Shown here: one piece after another, positions 37,256 through 57,200 of the stretch
Layout: each line of letters begins with the position of its first letter
How positions within the stretch are numbered: position 1 is the stretch's first letter
Assembly: GCA_004794655.1 (NCBI GenBank)
Contig: SMMW01000180.1
Location: forward strand, 1-64,000
Source: Marisa cornuarietis
Taxonomy: Eukaryota > Mollusca > Gastropoda > Architaenioglossa > Ampullariidae
Reading direction: 5' to 3'
Length of the DNA stretch: 64,000 nt
The notes under the pieces: model-generated
The model's database searches: none
Told to the model about the DNA's origin: nothing
Seen by the model: the letters and a program-made list of their open reading frames with translations, nothing else
Translations under genes and position numbers: made by a program

Positions 37256-39266
37256 GTGGGTAATTTTATGCTTTTTGGCTTTTCCTTGATATAGAGTGAC
37301 ATAATTTCTTGTTCATTTCCTTTTATCTGATGTTACAGACGTCAAATAACTACTTTTGAAAGTCAAGCAGTATATTCTTTAAAAATGTTAGCTTAGTCTA
37401 GCTAGTTACCGGTATCTTGCATCGACCTTGATCGGAGATGGGGAAAAGGTTAAGGTTCTGTCCGCTCTTTAGGCCATCGTGTTTACCATTTCGAGTTTGT
37501 TTTTGCAATCGTAATGTTGTAAGATAAAGTTACAGACTGCAGTATGTAAATTACTTTTCAGTTTTCCAACAATAGGTTATTTCACATATGTTTTCCGATG
37601 CTAGCCCATCGGGAAGGCAGTGGGATGTCGATGACGACCATGACATCAAAAACAAAAACAAACAAAAAAAACACAAAAAGCAAAATACACACACACACAC
37701 ACACACACGATATATTTTTTCGGGGGCGGCAAATCTACAGATAGCTGGTGAGGCCAGAAAGATGAAGGACACACATGGGAAGCCGTGTTGGTGGGGATGG
37801 GCATGCGGACCTTGCGCGCTGCATGTTTTCTCTCTGCTATAGAGACGCGCAAGGATGGTCGGTCGGTCGGTCAAGGACAAGAACTTCCCACTTTGCACTT
37901 TGCCAAGCTCTTTGAGGGTAGCCTTGAGACTGTCCTTTTTTTCTCCCTGGCCCCTCCCAACTGCACGCTTGCCCCCTAGAACTATTGCTGGCTGGCGGCT
38001 GTCAGACAACATGCCCCGCCCATCTTCCTTGGAGGGTATAGACGCGATGAACACTAGTGCGTCTTAGAACTTCCATGCAGGGGATTTTATGCAGCCACTA
38101 GATATGGAACAGGTGGAAGTGGTTGAGCTGCTGTACATCTTTGGCATAGACAGCCCATGTCTCACTCGCATATAGGAGGGTGGTGAATACTGCTGCCATG
38201 TAGATCTTTAGTTTGGTGGTATTTATGAGACCTATGCTTTTCCTGTTTTTTCTAGAGTCTGCCAAAGGCAGGACTGGCCAAAATTCTTTCTACTATAGGC
38301 AGTAGAGAAGGATGTCATCTTGATAGTCACAGGACTGTTGGTCACCCTTTTTTTTTAAGACATCTGTTATGGTAGCATTGTTCAGCTGCTGGGGGAGCCC
38401 TGTTTTTATAGACGCTTTACAAAATGGGAGTGATCTGCAGAATGAGGCAGTAAAGGAGCTCTATATCAGGGCATTTACTGCATAATTTTGACTGCTGTTA
38501 CATAAAAAAAACAATGATCAGAAGTTGCCCAACAAAACAGTAACAGGCTGGATAGTTTCACTACTGGCCCATTTGCCTCTTGATGGTGATAATGCACATT
38601 ATTCCTGCCAGTATTTTTTTGCTTATGATCAACTCTACGGGATATAGTCACAGACTGGAGAACTTTCTCTGGCAATCATAAAGATAAATGCATTGAGTGT
38701 ATGGGGAGGGGAGTTGTTCTTGAAACACCAGTTTCAACGATGCTGCCTTGAGACAATCATGCATATTGTATACTGTAGAGCACCAGGACTAAGTTAACAG
38801 TATTAGCAGATAGGGAGGAATCTGGGGATAAAACCTGGCCATATCTTTGCAATGATCTATGCAGGACTTTGATCATGATGTGTACTGGCTTTTTAAAAAT
38901 AAGACTGGCATAATGCAGAACAAGCAATTTTGCTGAGCTGTGGTTAGGCAATAATATATTAGTTTGCCTTTAAACTTGTTAGCGCAGTCTAGGAATTTCA
39001 TACAGTAATGGTTTATTTTCATTAGTGTGGGCAAGGAATTTCATTTAGTACTGCCTTTTTTGTTGTTTTTCTTTTCTTTTTTTTTTCATTTTTTGGTTGC
39101 TTGGGTAGTAAATTATGGAGGAGAAAGGGAGGAAGGTAGGGCAAGAATGCTGTGTGATGTACTTATATGGTGTATGATGTACTTGTGTACTGTGTGATGT
39201 ACTTGGATCATCCTTCAGAAACTCTGCAGCTCAATCATTATAAATGCTTGTGGCTCTTGTCCACAG
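37256..39266 (+). other. Enolase intron 1 (5' UTR intron)
   Basis: The coding exon starts after TTGTCCACAG at 39266, 21 bp before the ATG, so an upstream non-coding exon must exist. The best donor is CAGAC|GTGGGTAA near 37256. The intron contains a (CA)n tract at ~37688-37708 and a LINE relic at ~38050-38290. The 60-167-codon open frames at 37.5-38.07 kb on both strands have no recognisable domains. Confidence 0.6.
38050..38290 (-). mobile_element. RTE-type LINE fragment, C-terminal
   Basis: On the minus strand the reading NTTKLKIYMAAVFTTLLYAS followed by ETWAVYAKDVQQLNHFHLFH is the hallmark tail of many animal LINE polyproteins (family pattern: T K L K V Y . A V V . T T L L Y . . E T W). 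A stop follows HLFHI. Only this piece is legible, and it is antisense within enolase intron 1. Confidence 0.8.
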
Positions 39267-39287
39267 AAAACATCAACAGATCTAAAA

Positions 39288-46543
<7,256 letters not shown>

Positions 46544-47733
46544 ACAGTCAAAGGTTTGATGTGTTACAACTTGTGGACAACGTACATCCCAATTTTTTGT
46601 TTTACACTTTTACAGAGTGGTGATGCAGGCAAACCAGAACTTTCTCTTTAGCAACTGGTGTGATGCTTTTGTGGCTCAGCAGCCTTCTAGCTGTTGGTGG
46701 GAACTTTGTTTTAATAGAGTGCAGGTGACATCTGACACAACAAGCTATACTTCAAATTTTCTGTGGTTTGTGTTTTCATGTTATCCAAACCCCAATAATT
46801 GTATCCCTGCTGTTTCCTCATTGTGTCTTTTAGCAGTGGACAAAGGAGATGTGGTAGTGCTGTCTTTGTTGTTAGGATATGAAAATCAAGAATCTCGTCT
46901 TTTGACTCTCCAGGGCATGTAGCAGGCACAGTTTTCAGGACTGATCCAACTTTACCTTTTCATTCACAACAGGTGGATGTTTAAAACATTACCTTTTTGT
47001 AAGTGCAGAATATTGTTGCCATAGATCAGTCTACCATGGATGTGTATCTCTGGACTGCTGTCTGCCTGCTAACACCAACTCTTAGTCTCTCACAAAGTTG
47101 TGAGCTGTCAGGTCTCAAAGAAGCATTTAGCAATTTAATAGCCAGAACTGCGATAAAATTCTTAATCTCAACAATAGACCTGCAAAAAATTTGTTACTTA
47201 ATCACTTTTCCTTTCTTTTTTCCCCCTTGATCTCCACTTCCCATGACTTAGAACCAATAAGCTGGAGACACAACAGACCATGAAGCTTGAGCTTTTTCAT
47301 CAGCATGAGTGTTTGCATCATTTGCTCTTCTTCTTGATCTTATAATTAAACTCAAGGAAAATTTGTGGATTGGTTTCATTCTAGAAGTTAATGTGGTCAA
47401 TTTGTCTGCTGGCAGTCCAGAGATATGTCCGTTATTCTTTGTGATGTTACAAGTGATGATTTTCTCATCAAAAGCAGCTGCACAAACTTGCAAACCTTGT
47501 GTCCCAAGTCAGAGTATAGTGTGGAACACCACGATGTAATTTTTAATGTCTTGTTTAGTATTATATGGAATACATTTTATCTGCTTAAGAACTAGTTTGA
47601 ATTTTTACTTTTGGTCACCCAATGATGGTATCAATTTTCTTGTTTTATCCTTTATTGTTCTGTCTTCTGTGTGTCATTGTTTTGAATAAGACATCTTTAT
47701 TGATTTTGTAAACCACTAAATATTTAGCTTTCA
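46544..47733 (+). other. Enolase 3' UTR (inferred)
   Basis: After the TAA at 46541-46543 there is no further exon. The first AATAAA on the plus strand is at ~47734, so a 3' UTR of about 1.2 kb is the simplest reading. Open frames here (up to 101 codons) have no recognisable domain. An earlier ATTAAA lies near 47343. Confidence 0.5.
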
Positions 47734-47739
47734 AATAAA
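47734..47739 (+). terminator. Candidate enolase polyadenylation signal AATAAA
   Basis: AATAAA in TTTCAAATAAATGTTG is followed about 20 bp later by a T-rich/GTTTTAGTGGTGTGG stretch that could serve as the downstream element. Cleavage would fall around 47750-47770, right before a SINE. Confidence 0.45.
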
Positions 47740-47784
47740 TGTTGAAAGTGCCGTGGTTTTTTTTTTTTTTTTGTTTTAGTGGTG

Positions 47785-47960
47785 TGGTTGTTAACCTTTC
47801 ACTATTATATGCGAGGTCTGATGATGCAATGGCTAGTGTTTGTCACCAATGCAGTGAGGATCGGGTTCAGATCTCCTCTTGGGCATGCTGTTCTTTTCTG
47901 TTTACAGGGCTGGCTGCTTTGGCGTGATATAGTCTTAGTTGATGACAGTGTAAAACACTA
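47785..47960 (+). mobile_element. tRNA-derived SINE
   Basis: The head contains ATGCAATGGCTAGTG (A-box-like) and GGGTTCAGATCTC (B-box). The body CTTGGGCATGCTGTTCTTTT, then GTTTACAGGGCTGGCTGCTT and ATAGTCTTA match the SINE at 14.0 kb. It sits immediately downstream of the enolase polyadenylation region. Confidence 0.75.
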
Positions 47961-48309
47961 GTTACTCCCTCCCCTCCACCATCACATTTATAGCTTTAAT
48001 TTACTAAGTGTAATAATGGTTGAGCAATAAAAATTAACATTCTAGCGCTTTTTTTTTTTTTTTTACAATGCATGGGTTTGCTGACTTTAAAGAAACACCA
48101 AGATTGTTGGCAGACAGATGGTTAAACATAAGAGACCTCAAAACAGTTTCTAAAAGGAAAAATGCCTGTGCAAAAGTGGCTGTCCAGCCAACCCAAAATT
48201 CAAAAAGTATTGTCCTGTGAATGTTTTGTTGTGGAGTGAGGTGTTAGAGACTCCAAACATCTTGGAATTGGCTTTTTGTGAGGGCAGAGTCTTGCCCAAC
48301 CCTCTAAGA

Positions 48310-48460
48310 CCGCTGTTCTCAATCAAGGGGGGAGGGTCGCGAAGGCAGTCATTTTCTCATATCTCATATCAGTATTAGTGGCTAAGGGGGTTGTGGGGAC
48401 GTATCTTTTTTCATTTGGTGGGGGGGAAGGGCACCACAAGTGAAAGATTGAGAAACGCTG
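48310..48460. mobile_element. hAT-type MITE, ~151 bp, with 8-bp target-site duplication
   Basis: The left end CCGCTGTTCTCAATCAAGG and the right end, read in reverse complement, CAGCGTTTCTCAATCTTTC, are inverted repeats. They carry the CAG-x-G-x-TTCTCAA signature of Charlie-like hAT elements, and the interior has a GGGTCGCG motif near the left end, also typical. CTCTAAGA (48302-48309) and CTCTAAGG (48461-48468) flank it as 8-bp duplications with one difference. There is no coding capacity. Confidence 0.8.
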
Positions 48461-48468
48461 CTCTAAGG

Positions 48469-49963
48469 TTATGAACTAATTCAACCAGGGAATTCATGCA
48501 TACCGTCGATTACAGTGCCATTGGTCCAACCACCAGTCTTTATCTGCATCCCATGAATCTGAGCTTTCCAGGAATATTCTCTTATATGGCTTATATGTGT
48601 ATCAATAAAATATACCTTAAATGTATTCCACAGTTCTATAGCTCTGTGTTAAAATTATTTGAAGAAGTGCCTGTCAGTCAGTCAAACTTCAGATTATTAA
48701 AATTCCCAGTAACCAGTACCTAGACTTGCACATCTTTTAGCAGCAGTCACAAGTAGAACTGTTAGACACATCAATATCTTTGGTTGTTGCCAAATCAACC
48801 AGACTCCTTTATTAAAAAAACTCCAATCTTTTATCTTTGCCTTCAAATGGAACCACAACTAGATAAAATCTGTAGAAAGACTCGCATTAAATGTGTTGCA
48901 AAAGGTGGTCTAGATATACCTTGTGTTTCATCTTTTCATTTCAGCCTTAAAACAACTATGGATTAGAAAACTGAAATGTGACCATAGCTGGATAAATTGA
49001 AGCTACACTACCAGATATTTACTAGTCATAACAGCTGTATCTATCAACAAAAGCACAAAATCAATTAAATTCATTATACTACTAATATTCCCCAATTGCA
49101 TTCAGTCTTAAAACTTGCACACTCAAAAAGATTTAAAAAAGTAAAACTAACACCGACTCACCTTAACAGGTTTTTGTGCGAGTAACATCCACTCTTTTAA
49201 CAAATCTGATCAGGACTTTGCAACACTGCACTGAGTTAACTGTCAGGTTGGCCTGTCCCAGTCAAGGACACGAAACCACAACAAGAATCACTCTTTCTTC
49301 CTCAGCCCTAATCTTCACAATTTATACTATTGGAGCTTCTCAATTATGCCATTACGTCAAAGAAAAAGTGGCCATCATGAAATGCTCCCATGCAAATTGC
49401 TCACCATCTGCTCACCATTTCTTATTCTCATCAAAACAAAAAACAAAAAAACCAGCAGGTTTGTGGCAGGGTATAAATATTTTAAAAGAAATTAAAATTT
49501 CAAGTAAATGTGTACTTTCTGTAATCAAGAAACAAGACATTATTGAACAGCAAATGTTCAAGACTTTTAGACAGCATTAGAAAATAATAAAAAAGTGCTG
49601 ACCTCTTTACAACTCTAGAATTTTCTAGTAATTGTGTGTGTGGTTGTGAGTAGCATTACATTCACTGCCTAGAGGTTTTATGCTGACAGTGAACACTCCC
49701 CTACATCCGCCATGGATAGTACATATGCACTGAGGTTGTGTGAGTCAAGGAGAGAGAGAGAAAGCCAGATATGATGCACACAAGTCACATCAGTAACCTC
49801 GCTTCAAATAGACTGGAGGCGGCTGGAAAGTGTCATGTTTGATGTTTCATATTTCCTCACAGGGACATCAATGCCATTTCACTTCCGTCCCTATGACCAC
49901 GAGGCTATGTAACCCATTACCAATTTCTACCCTTATTTAGTTGTCTGTTTTCACATGATGTGC
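48469..49963. other. Intergenic sequence between enolase and caspase; nothing recognised
   Basis: AT-rich. It holds open frames up to 134 codons without domains, splice structure or similarity I can name. The two genes converge here, so both 3' ends fall in or next to this stretch. Confidence 0.5.
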
Positions 49964-49969
49964 TTTATT
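49964..49969 (-). terminator. Candidate caspase polyadenylation signal
   Basis: TTTATT on the plus strand, that is AATAAA on the minus strand, lies about 280 bp past the caspase stop at 50250. It is the first AATAAA on that strand that I see. Choice by position only. Confidence 0.4.
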
Positions 49970-50249
49970 CCAGCAACCAACCATTCTAGTACAGATTAGT
50001 ATCTGTCGACATAATGTTTAGGTATTTATGGCCTTTTAGATTTTTGACACAGCAATTTCTTGTCTTTTGACCAGGTTCAATGGCATTGTATACATACCAT
50101 GAACATACATGCACAGAACAATAAATCCTGTATTAAAATGTAGCACCTGCATGAATCTTCCCCACACCTACACACATATTTAGACTATAAGACTGGCTGA
50201 ACACACCTGCCTAGAAAAACTTTGGGGCAAAGGAGTAGGTTAAAGCACA

Positions 50250-51297
50250 TCATTGAGAGAGATAAGGAGTGAAACCACCAGATGGCCTGAAGTACCATTT
50301 CCTGGTCAAGGTGTTTGTGCTGCTGGCAAGGGTCCGTACCTCACATTGCAGTTCACTTGTTGCCAAGACATTATTCACCTGATACATAAAATACTGCATT
50401 TATGAACAAAACCAAGCTGGTCTCAAAATACTGTAATTTTCAACATAATACTTCAAAGAAATACTCTTGCCATGTTTTAGAAATTATGACCTGAGACCTA
50501 ACCCAGTCTCAAGTTTCCTTTATAAATGTTTGTCTTTAAGAGAGCTTTTACCTTGATCATGATGTCAGTAAGGTGCTCATTAGCTGCATTCAGCTTCATC
50601 TGCTGACAAAATACACCGATAAAAGGGCTACCATCTCTGACGTGGCGATAAGAGACATAACCTGCACACACGAAAAAATATCAAATGTTTGAGGTCCCAC
50701 TTATTAAGGTACACACCAATCAAAAATGTGTGAGATCTACACATGCATACCATGAACACATTTGATGACTTTCTTTTAAAAAAAAAGTCTCTAAAAAGCC
50801 TTCAAAAAGAAACTATCTGCATCGTTTGTCTTTCACGCAGAAGAATAAGAATGAGTCAGTAAAGAGTAGGATTTCTTCTAACTGCACCAAACCATGATTT
50901 ACCGTCCAAAGCATTTGCAAGAACAGCACCAATGCATGTCTTACCTGTAAGTTTTCATAGCCAAGGTCTGCACAAGCTGTGAATGTTGATGTGAAGTGGA
51001 AGATGAAAACCCTACAATTTATTGCAGAAAATATGAGGAAAGCATAATCAGTAAGCTGGATGAATTACAAAGGCAATTCCATGAATTAGTGCCTGAAATA
51101 AAAACTTATTATTTTGATTTGATTTTAAGCAGAAAATCTTTGCTCACCTGATACAGTCGAATGAATAAGACAGATGTCAGACATGTCAGCTCTGCGCTGA
51201 CTACTGTTGCTTGCATTGCTGTCAAGGCTGGGACCCAGTTCTCGCTTCAGTGAGCCACCGGAAATATTTGCTGGCAGTGAAACGCGGTCTTCCTGAT
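50250..51297 (-). CDS. Caspase exons 6-8: linker and small subunit (p10)
   Basis: Exon 6 starts with DQEDRVSLPANISGGSLKRE, a Ser/Asn-rich linker, then RRADMSDICLIHSTVSG. Exon 7 gives YVSYRHVRDGSPFIGVFCQQ and MKLNAANEHLTDIMIK. Exon 8 gives VNNVLATSELQCEVRTLASS and LTRKWYFRPSGGFTPYLSQ with TGA. Likely processing Asp residues are in the linker (DQED, RADMSD). Introns here are short, and no repeats were noted in them. Confidence 0.95.
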
Positions 51298-54200
51298 CTA
51301 ATTAGAAGCAAACACATCAGATGCATTTCACTGCTGACAGTATTTTGGAAACACAAAATAACTTCAATACAACACACTATAAATCATATGTTTATAGAGT
51401 GACTGCAGTTAGATTCTTCAGTAATACAAAATAACTGTCCTATTAAGACATATATGACTGCTGTTTCTGGCTACGATACTCTCCAAGATAAGACCGTGGG
51501 TATCCAGGGCAAAAGCCTAGCATACTGCTAATTTCTACAAAATAAAAAGAAGATGGTATAGGAAAAGGTTCATAGTAAGCAACTGACTTAGGATAAAAAG
51601 GACCAAAGGATGAGCATACTGATGACAACAAAATGATGCAGGTCCAATTGTACTGAAGCAAGCTGCTATTCCAATGATTTCTAAACAAGATTTTGTTCAA
51701 AAGTTCAATGTTTCTTGAATGCGATTAATTATTAAACTGTACAAGCACAAGTCCACACTACCTCCTCGACAAGCCTGGATAAGAATGAGTTTTGGCTTGT
51801 TTTCCATCATTGGGCATTCAGTGATGCTGAAATAGCTGCGAATGTCATCATCTTTCAATGTATTTCCATCACTTCCATATATGACGCCATCTTTTCCTCC
51901 ATGGGATAACACAGCTACCACCAGGCAACTCACTTTTTTAAGCTCATCATGTTTTGAGAATGCTTTTAAGTATCCATGTATTTCCTGAAAATCCACAAGT
52001 ATGAAATGATATTATTCAGAGAAATATTGCAATTAAGGCTACCTTGATGTGGATCAGAATTTTTAAAAACTTTGTCACAAGGAACAGTATGAGTGTTGTT
52101 AGACTCAGATTGGTAGGAATGAATGCGAGACAAAAGTACACATGAAAAATTTTCTATCATAAAATTTATTGCATACCGGGATAACCAAAATATGATACAG
52201 CTTCATTGTAAACAAAGCTAAAAGAGAAGAACAAACATGATAATACAATACCACTTTATTTATCCCCAAGGGCAATTCCAAATAGAGCTCATACTAGTAG
52301 TAATACATACATGATATAAAGAGATAAAACATTTCTGTTTCTCTCTATTAACTCTTAATGACTGATGAATGCTAAGACTCTGTGGAATGTTGATTCTCTT
52401 ACCTTTAAATCTAAACTTAAGATGCAACTTTTCAGAACAGCGACTTAACTGCAACCTTGTCCTGACCATGAGCATGCCTAATGTGTGCCTGTATTTATTT
52501 CGTGTATGAAAGGGTATTTCTGTTGTAGAAGTGAACATGTCTGTTATATGTCAATATGGGTGCATGGTTGTTGGTGATTCAGTTTACTTCTGTATTTCAT
52601 TTCTGTAAAGTGCTTTGAGCAAATCATTGGAAAAGCGCTATATAAATGTTCATTATTATTATTAAAGATTCACCAGTACATATAATTCTGTTTCCTTTTT
52701 TTGTACATCATATTCAAATAAACCAAGTTTTGCACCACACAATGTTAATTTTTTGCATTTTTTTAAGTCCCTGTTGTTACTTACATCTGCTGTGCAGTTC
52801 CTTTTGTAACAAGTCTTTATTCCAAGATAATTAAATAGATCATCAAGCTGGTTCATGTCTGTTACACTGCCTTCACGTCTGGGCATACTTGCAAACTCCT
52901 CCACATTAATCACAAGAGCAAGTCCCCGAGGGTCCGTGTCCATTGGATACTCCTGCTAAAGAATCAGTTGCCAAAGGCATGAGTCAAGAGATAAAATAGA
53001 ATCATTTAGTTTTGTTATATTACATCTGATATTCAAAGCCTTGCTGATGAGCTAGAAGATGGAAGCGATAATGGCACAGGCTGGATTGAAAAGACAAACT
53101 AATGGGAAATATTTTTATTTCAAATTTATTTGATATTTACTGGATACAGTTACATTTATTGTGCACATTTGTATTTATTGGGTACATTTGTGTTTACTGG
53201 ACATTTGTATTTATTGGGCATATTTTTGGTAGTATCACTTATTTTCTTTCAGAATTTAAACCCATGATTTCAGTTCATTTTGGGGGTAAGTTCTGAGATC
53301 ATTTCTACCAGTTTCCACTTAGTGGTAAGATCAATTTAATGACCAAATGATGACACCTCTTTTCTCTCCTGAGAATTTTTGTTGAAAACATTAATTTTTA
53401 CCCTTAATCAGGGTAAACTACTAAGCCTGGTGTAAGCCTGAGCTTTGCTTAAGAGCTTATACTTCATAAATCATGCATCACGTTCTGTTGAGAATCACCT
53501 TGTCCGTGAGAAATAAATCTTGTCGTGGGAAAGGAGCGAAGTGTTTATTTTATTTTCTTCTGAATACAAATGCAGGAGAACTGTGACTCTTCCTTAGTTT
53601 ACCATTTCCCTTCTGAGACAGCTTACACCCCCTCTAACCCTGTGTCAGGAACACACAAGGCGTGCAGACGGGTCACATACAACACTCACTGTCCGCACGG
53701 TGTTCCTCATGTGCTCTTTCACGCAACAAAATACAAAGACCTGTACGTGGGTTCCTATATCTCTATAATTCTTCGGAGGGTCATGTTTGTCTTCTAAAGG
53801 TAACCTCACAATTAAAAAATTCAAAACAATTTTACATCAACATATCTCGCAACTAATGAAACCCTTTCAATAACATAAATATCTCTAGTCAATATATGAA
53901 AACAAGCAGGGATCAATATATGACAATAAGCAGCAATCAATATATGACAATAATCAAGCTGGAATATCCTTTCATCAATGTAGATGTCTCTCAACCTTCC
54001 AATCAATCAACGCTAAACATATCTCTCCTTTCTAGCTATTAGTCGAACTTCCTTCAAATGTTCACCAACAGTTTTTCAGAAAGTAAATGACCAAAACACA
54101 CTGTCAACGTCAGGTCAGAACACACGCACTCACAGATATAACCTTGCCTGAAATACTCCTCCTTGAAACTATAAAGCAATACACAGCACTGCCAATCTCA

Positions 54201-57200
54201 CACAGCATACAACAATGACTCCCAATACAGAATCCTCCAGCAGACACACAGCAACTGGGGAAACATTTCAAACGCCAGCGATACTCTGAGTATCAGAATC
54301 CCCCAGCAGACACACAGCAACTGGGGAAACATTTCAAACGCCAGCAATACTCTGAGTATCAGAATCCCCCAGCAGACACACAGCAACTGGGGAATCTCTC
54401 CAAACACATAGCAATACAATCCTCTGGACGCAGACGACCTTTTCTTTTTCTCCAACCTTCTCTCAACGTCCGTTCTCACACTCTCCTCAGCAGACGACCT
54501 CTTTCTCCCAATCTCCCAGACGACACCTGACGTCATTCCTCCTTTTACGTCATGCGTCCTAAACCATACTCCAAACGTACATTCAAGGGCTACTATCCCT
54601 GCTGCTTAAAACAAACAAGGGGGCTAGCTCCATTTCTAACATTCCTTAAGTCACACGCTTTTTCGTTTTCAACATACTACACACTCTTAACCAGTCAGGG
54701 CTATATCACTGATCCCTGACACCCTGTTACAGTGACAATTCAACACTCCCTCTTCTTTACACATATTGTACAGCCTTTGAAACAATCCAACTCACAATCT
54801 TCTGAACACATCCTGCTGAGTGTTGTCATTTACTGATGCTTATGTTTGCTACTTATATGGTTAACTGTTGGTTTATTCAGGTAAATGCTCTCTACAAATT
54901 CAATTATTACCTTATTTATTAGTAGTAGTATAGTTATTGAACAGCACAAGCTGTCTTCTCTATAAATACTGAAGGTTGTTATGGAAAAGATATTTTGATT
55001 TCAGTTGTTATTGATGTATGGATATATGGCCAAAGACCAACATCCAGCATTATTGTGGGAGGAAGATAACAACAAAAGGGCCACCTATAACCAATCACAT
55101 CAAAATGTAGAAAATCTCATTTGAGTTATGACATTCGATCATACTATTGGATGATATTGGACATTCGATCATCTTTAGACTCTGTGTCAGTGCTTGACAG
55201 CATCTCCTGTGATGTCCTCCCAGGATGCTCCATGTCCAAGTTCCTACCAGTCTCTGAGACCGATGTGAAAGCGGTTATCCTAAAAGCTAAACCAACAACT
55301 TGCGAGTTATAGATCCGATGCCCACAAGCCTTCTGCTCGAGTGCCTAGATACTCTACTTCCTGCCATCACTAATATTGTAAATGTCAGCCTGTCGTCAGG
55401 TGTTTTCCCATCTTTGTTCAAAAATGCGGTGGTGAGGCCACTTCTAAAGAAATCCACGCTTGATGTCAATGTGCTAAACAACTACTGTCCAGTTTCCAAC
55501 TTGTCTTTTCTCTCTAAGATCATAGAGAAAATAGTTTTGACACAGCTCTGGGCCTACTTACAAGAGCACCATCTTATCCCACAAGCTCAGTCGGCGTATA
55601 GACCTTTCCACAGCGCCGAGACCACTCTTATTAAAGTGACAACAGACATATTATCTGCTCTTGACAGTGGTGATGTCTCTCCATTAACCCTACTGGACCT
55701 GTCTGCTGCATTTGACACTATAGACCACTCTCTGCTTCTTCACAGACTTCACACCCTCTACGGGATTTCTGGACCTGCCCTCTCATGGTTCAACTCCTAT
55801 CTCACTGATAGGACCCAGACTGTGTCAGTTGATGGTCAGACATCTCGCCCTGCTTCACTTTTCTGTGGTGTTCCCCAAGGCTCAGTACTTGGCCCAGTTC
55901 TGTTCATCCTGTATACTAAGCCCCTTTCATCATGCATCCAGTCTCACCAGGTTTCTCATCAATCCTATGCTGATGACACGCAGCTTTACTGTTCCACTCC
56001 GCCGGCTGAGTCTTACTCTGCTATTAGCTCTATAGAAGCTTGTATCAGTGATGTCAAGGGCTGGATGCTAAAAAACAAGCTTAAACTAAATGATGATAAA
56101 ACGGAAGCCCTCTTGTGCCATAGAAGAAGACATCAACCTTCACTCGTCAGTCTGCCCAATCACATCAAGGTGGGCGACAGCAACATCACCTTCACGTCAT
56201 CTGTTAGGAATCTGGGATTTATTGTCACTGATGACATGACACTCGATAGACATGTAGCAGCTGTCTGTCGGTCTGCCTATTATGAGCTCCGTAAGATCAG
56301 TGTCATCCGTCACTTTCTCTCTACACGCGCTACCAACACTCTTGTCTGTGCGTTTGTTCTTTCTCGACTTGACTACTGCAACTCCTTGCTGGCAGGCTGC
56401 CCCTCATCCCTCATTCAGAGACTCCAGAGAGTACAGAACTCTGCTGCACGTCTGGTGCTTAGAGCAAGGAAACGGGACCATGTCACTCCTCTCCTTCGTT
56501 TTCTACACTGGCTACCCGTCCGTTCTCGCATTCAGTACAAACTGTCTGTGCTGTGTTTTAATTTCTTTGCTGGCTCCTGTCCTGACTATTTCTCAGAAAT
56601 TCTCATCCCTTACTCTCCGTCCAGACAACTACGCTCTTCGTCTGACGACCGTATCCTAACTGTTCCTGTCACCAGAACAACAACATATGGTCACAGGACT
56701 TTTGGCTACTGTGCTGCAAAACAATGGAACTCTCTTCCTTTCCATATCCGCCATCTTCCTACAACTGAATCTTTCAAATCTGCACTGAAAACGCACCTCT
56801 TCCGTGAGCATTTCTCCTAACACAGTCCGCACAATGCTCGTCCTTCTTAACCCCGCCCCCTTCCCTCTTGCTACTTTACCCATCTTTCTCACAGAATCAC
56901 TATATTTTTCTGTTCCTGTTACTTGATGCCTTTTGTTTTCTGTTTCGTCAGTACTGTCATTTTCTTTCGTCCCCTTTGTTCTGTGTCTACTTAGTCCACG
57001 TCTCTTCCTCGTTTTAAGCGCTAAGAGCATGCTCTCTATGAGTGTGAATATGCGCTATAAAAATCTTCACTATTATTATTATTATTATAACAAAATCTTT
57101 TAAAACTTAAAAACCATTATAATAGGTTGAATGTTATGATAGCGATATTATGCCTGCATAAGTGATTCGCAATTTTTAAAACTAAAAAAAAAAAATTGAA

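Noticed and set aside
37551..38067. Open frames of 64-167 codons on both strands in enolase intron 1
   Set aside because: They run through a CA repeat and low-complexity K/N text, with no conserved domain or intron phase.
53500..54740. Solo LTR of a retrotransposon
   Set aside because: The distinct composition and TGTCA/TGACA-type ends are suggestive, but no matching target duplication or second copy is visible. It is left as an unclassified block.
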